Part shown: piece after piece, positions 63,458 to 64,000 of the stretch
Numbering within the stretch: position 1 is the stretch's first letter
Layout: each line of letters opens with the position of its first letter
Source: Manganitrophus sp963718695
GTDB taxonomy: Bacteria; Nitrospirota; Nitrospiria; SBBL01; Manganitrophaceae
Direction: 5' to 3'
Assembly (NCBI GenBank): GCA_963718695.1
Contig: OY970371.1
Span: forward strand, 4,278,001-4,342,000
DNA length: 64,000 nucleotides
The notes under the pieces: model-generated
Databases searched by the model: none
What the model saw: only the letters and a program-made list of their open reading frames with translations
Told to the model about the DNA's origin: nothing
Program-made: the position numbers and the translations under genes

Positions 63458-64000
63458 ATGATGAAGGAACATATTAACCTCTTTCAACCTGAGCTTCTTG
63501 AAGGAGCCGCCAAAGCGAAACCGTTGCGCAAAAAGCAATGGATCGGCGCTTCGGTCGGGATGCTCTTTCTTCTGCTGGTCGTATTCTACGTCCAGGATGA
63601 GAAGAAACAAATTCTGCTTAAGAGAGAGGTCGATGCAATTTTACAACAGCGCCAGCAACTCGAGCAGCAGATGGCGGCGTTGACGCAGGTCACCCTCCCC
63701 GGAGAGGAGGCGCAGCGTTTCTTGACGGAAGAGGCGATCCTGAAAGAGCGGGTTGCCTGGTCGAGGGTCTTGGTCGAGGTGAGCCGGGTGGTTCCGGAAG
63801 GGGTGTGGATCACCGGGCTTGAGAACGATGCGACGCAGGGGGTTCGTTTCGACGGGTTCGCGGCATCGTATCAAAAGGTGACCGACCTGATGGCGTCGCT
63901 GGAAGTCTCCCCCCTGTTCCAAGATGTGCTGCTCGATTTTTCACGGCAGAATCCGGAGCGGAGGGTCGATTTCTCAATTCATACCCGCTTAAAACCGTCC
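63458..64000 (+). CDS. pilN: PilN-like pilus assembly protein, cut by window edge
   Basis: An open frame of 181 codons from ATG 63458 (or 63461) runs off the right edge. It begins MKEHINLFQPELL and has one membrane segment (about residues 35-50) followed by a coiled coil and an alpha/beta domain, as in PilN. PilN links PilM to PilO on the inner membrane. It follows pilM after 38 bp. Confidence 0.85.
   Translation, partial: MMKEHINLFQPELLEGAAKAKPLRKKQWIGASVGMLFLLLVVFYVQDEKKQILLKREVDAILQQRQQLEQQMAALTQVTLPGEEAQRFLTEEAILKERVAWSRVLVEVSRVVPEGVWITGLENDATQGVRFDGFAASYQKVTDLMASLEVSPLFQDVLLDFSRQNPERRVDFSIHTRLKPS

Noticed and set aside
1..64000. CRISPR arrays or rRNA genes
   Set aside because: No regularly spaced repeats of that type and no rRNA-like sequence were seen.

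Overview
The window reads as a stretch of bacterial chromosome of moderately high GC from a Gram-negative (diderm) bacterium. LptE, a porin, DUF4124 and several lipoproteins indicate an outer membrane. The gene set (system I cytochrome c maturation, a lipoprotein cytochrome c, class II ribonucleotide reductase, a type IV pilus cluster, FbpABC iron uptake) and the feel of the protein sequences suggest Nitrospirota or a neighbouring deep lineage. That assignment is an impression from the sequence, not a placement.

Layout. 1-5.8 kb: housekeeping genes murJ (cut by the left edge), rpsT, and a coupled holA-lptE-leuS run. 6.1-7.0 kb: a DUF155/RMD1-type membrane protein. 7.0-15.7 kb: an iron locus with two near-identical promoter plus Fur-box units, one before fbpABC and one before fur. 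It is followed by a Com-like zinc ribbon, an outer-membrane porin, an unusual single protein joining an ApbE flavin transferase to an FMN-binding domain, and a four-helix His-containing membrane protein. Three single-base insertions (two in fbpB, one near the end of the porin) break reading frames here and are either assembly errors or real decay.

15.7-29.9 kb: a 14-kb integrative element in the 3' half of tRNA-Val(CAC), bounded by 46-bp direct repeats. It carries a tyrosine integrase, an excisionase-like HTH protein, a serine recombinase, a DnaB/primase-like ATPase, an AIPR-family putative phage-resistance protein, a complete IS with long target duplications, and a secreted metallopeptidase with a C-terminal NHL-like region. 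A second element end lies inside it at 23.83-24.02 kb. It has the same architecture and spacing as the real right end but joins the 3' half of a tRNA-Lys-like gene, so the element looks composite or carries flanking DNA from an earlier host.

29.9-40.5 kb: peptidase M48, TPR lipoprotein, DksA-like protein, response regulator, metallo-beta-lactamase-fold hydrolase, nrdJ, cytochrome c, a TIGR02757 protein and FmdB zinc ribbon. 40.6-49.5 kb: a nearly complete ccmABC-(CcmE-like/CcmD fusion)-ccmE-ccmF-ccmG-ccmH-ccmI cluster followed by a TlpA-like thioredoxin and ccdA, which together would mature c-type cytochromes. 49.5-51.9 kb: HtrA-type protease, geranylgeranyl-reductase-family flavoprotein and a small membrane protein. 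52.0-64.0 kb: type IV pilus genes pilB, pilC, a series of (pseudo)pilins including two related large PilX-like proteins, a secreted surface protein, a MerR-like regulator, pilM and the start of pilN (cut by the right edge).

The two most interesting points are the self-contained ApbE/FMN-binding fusion in an iron locus, and the duplicated element end with exact spacing but a different tRNA target.
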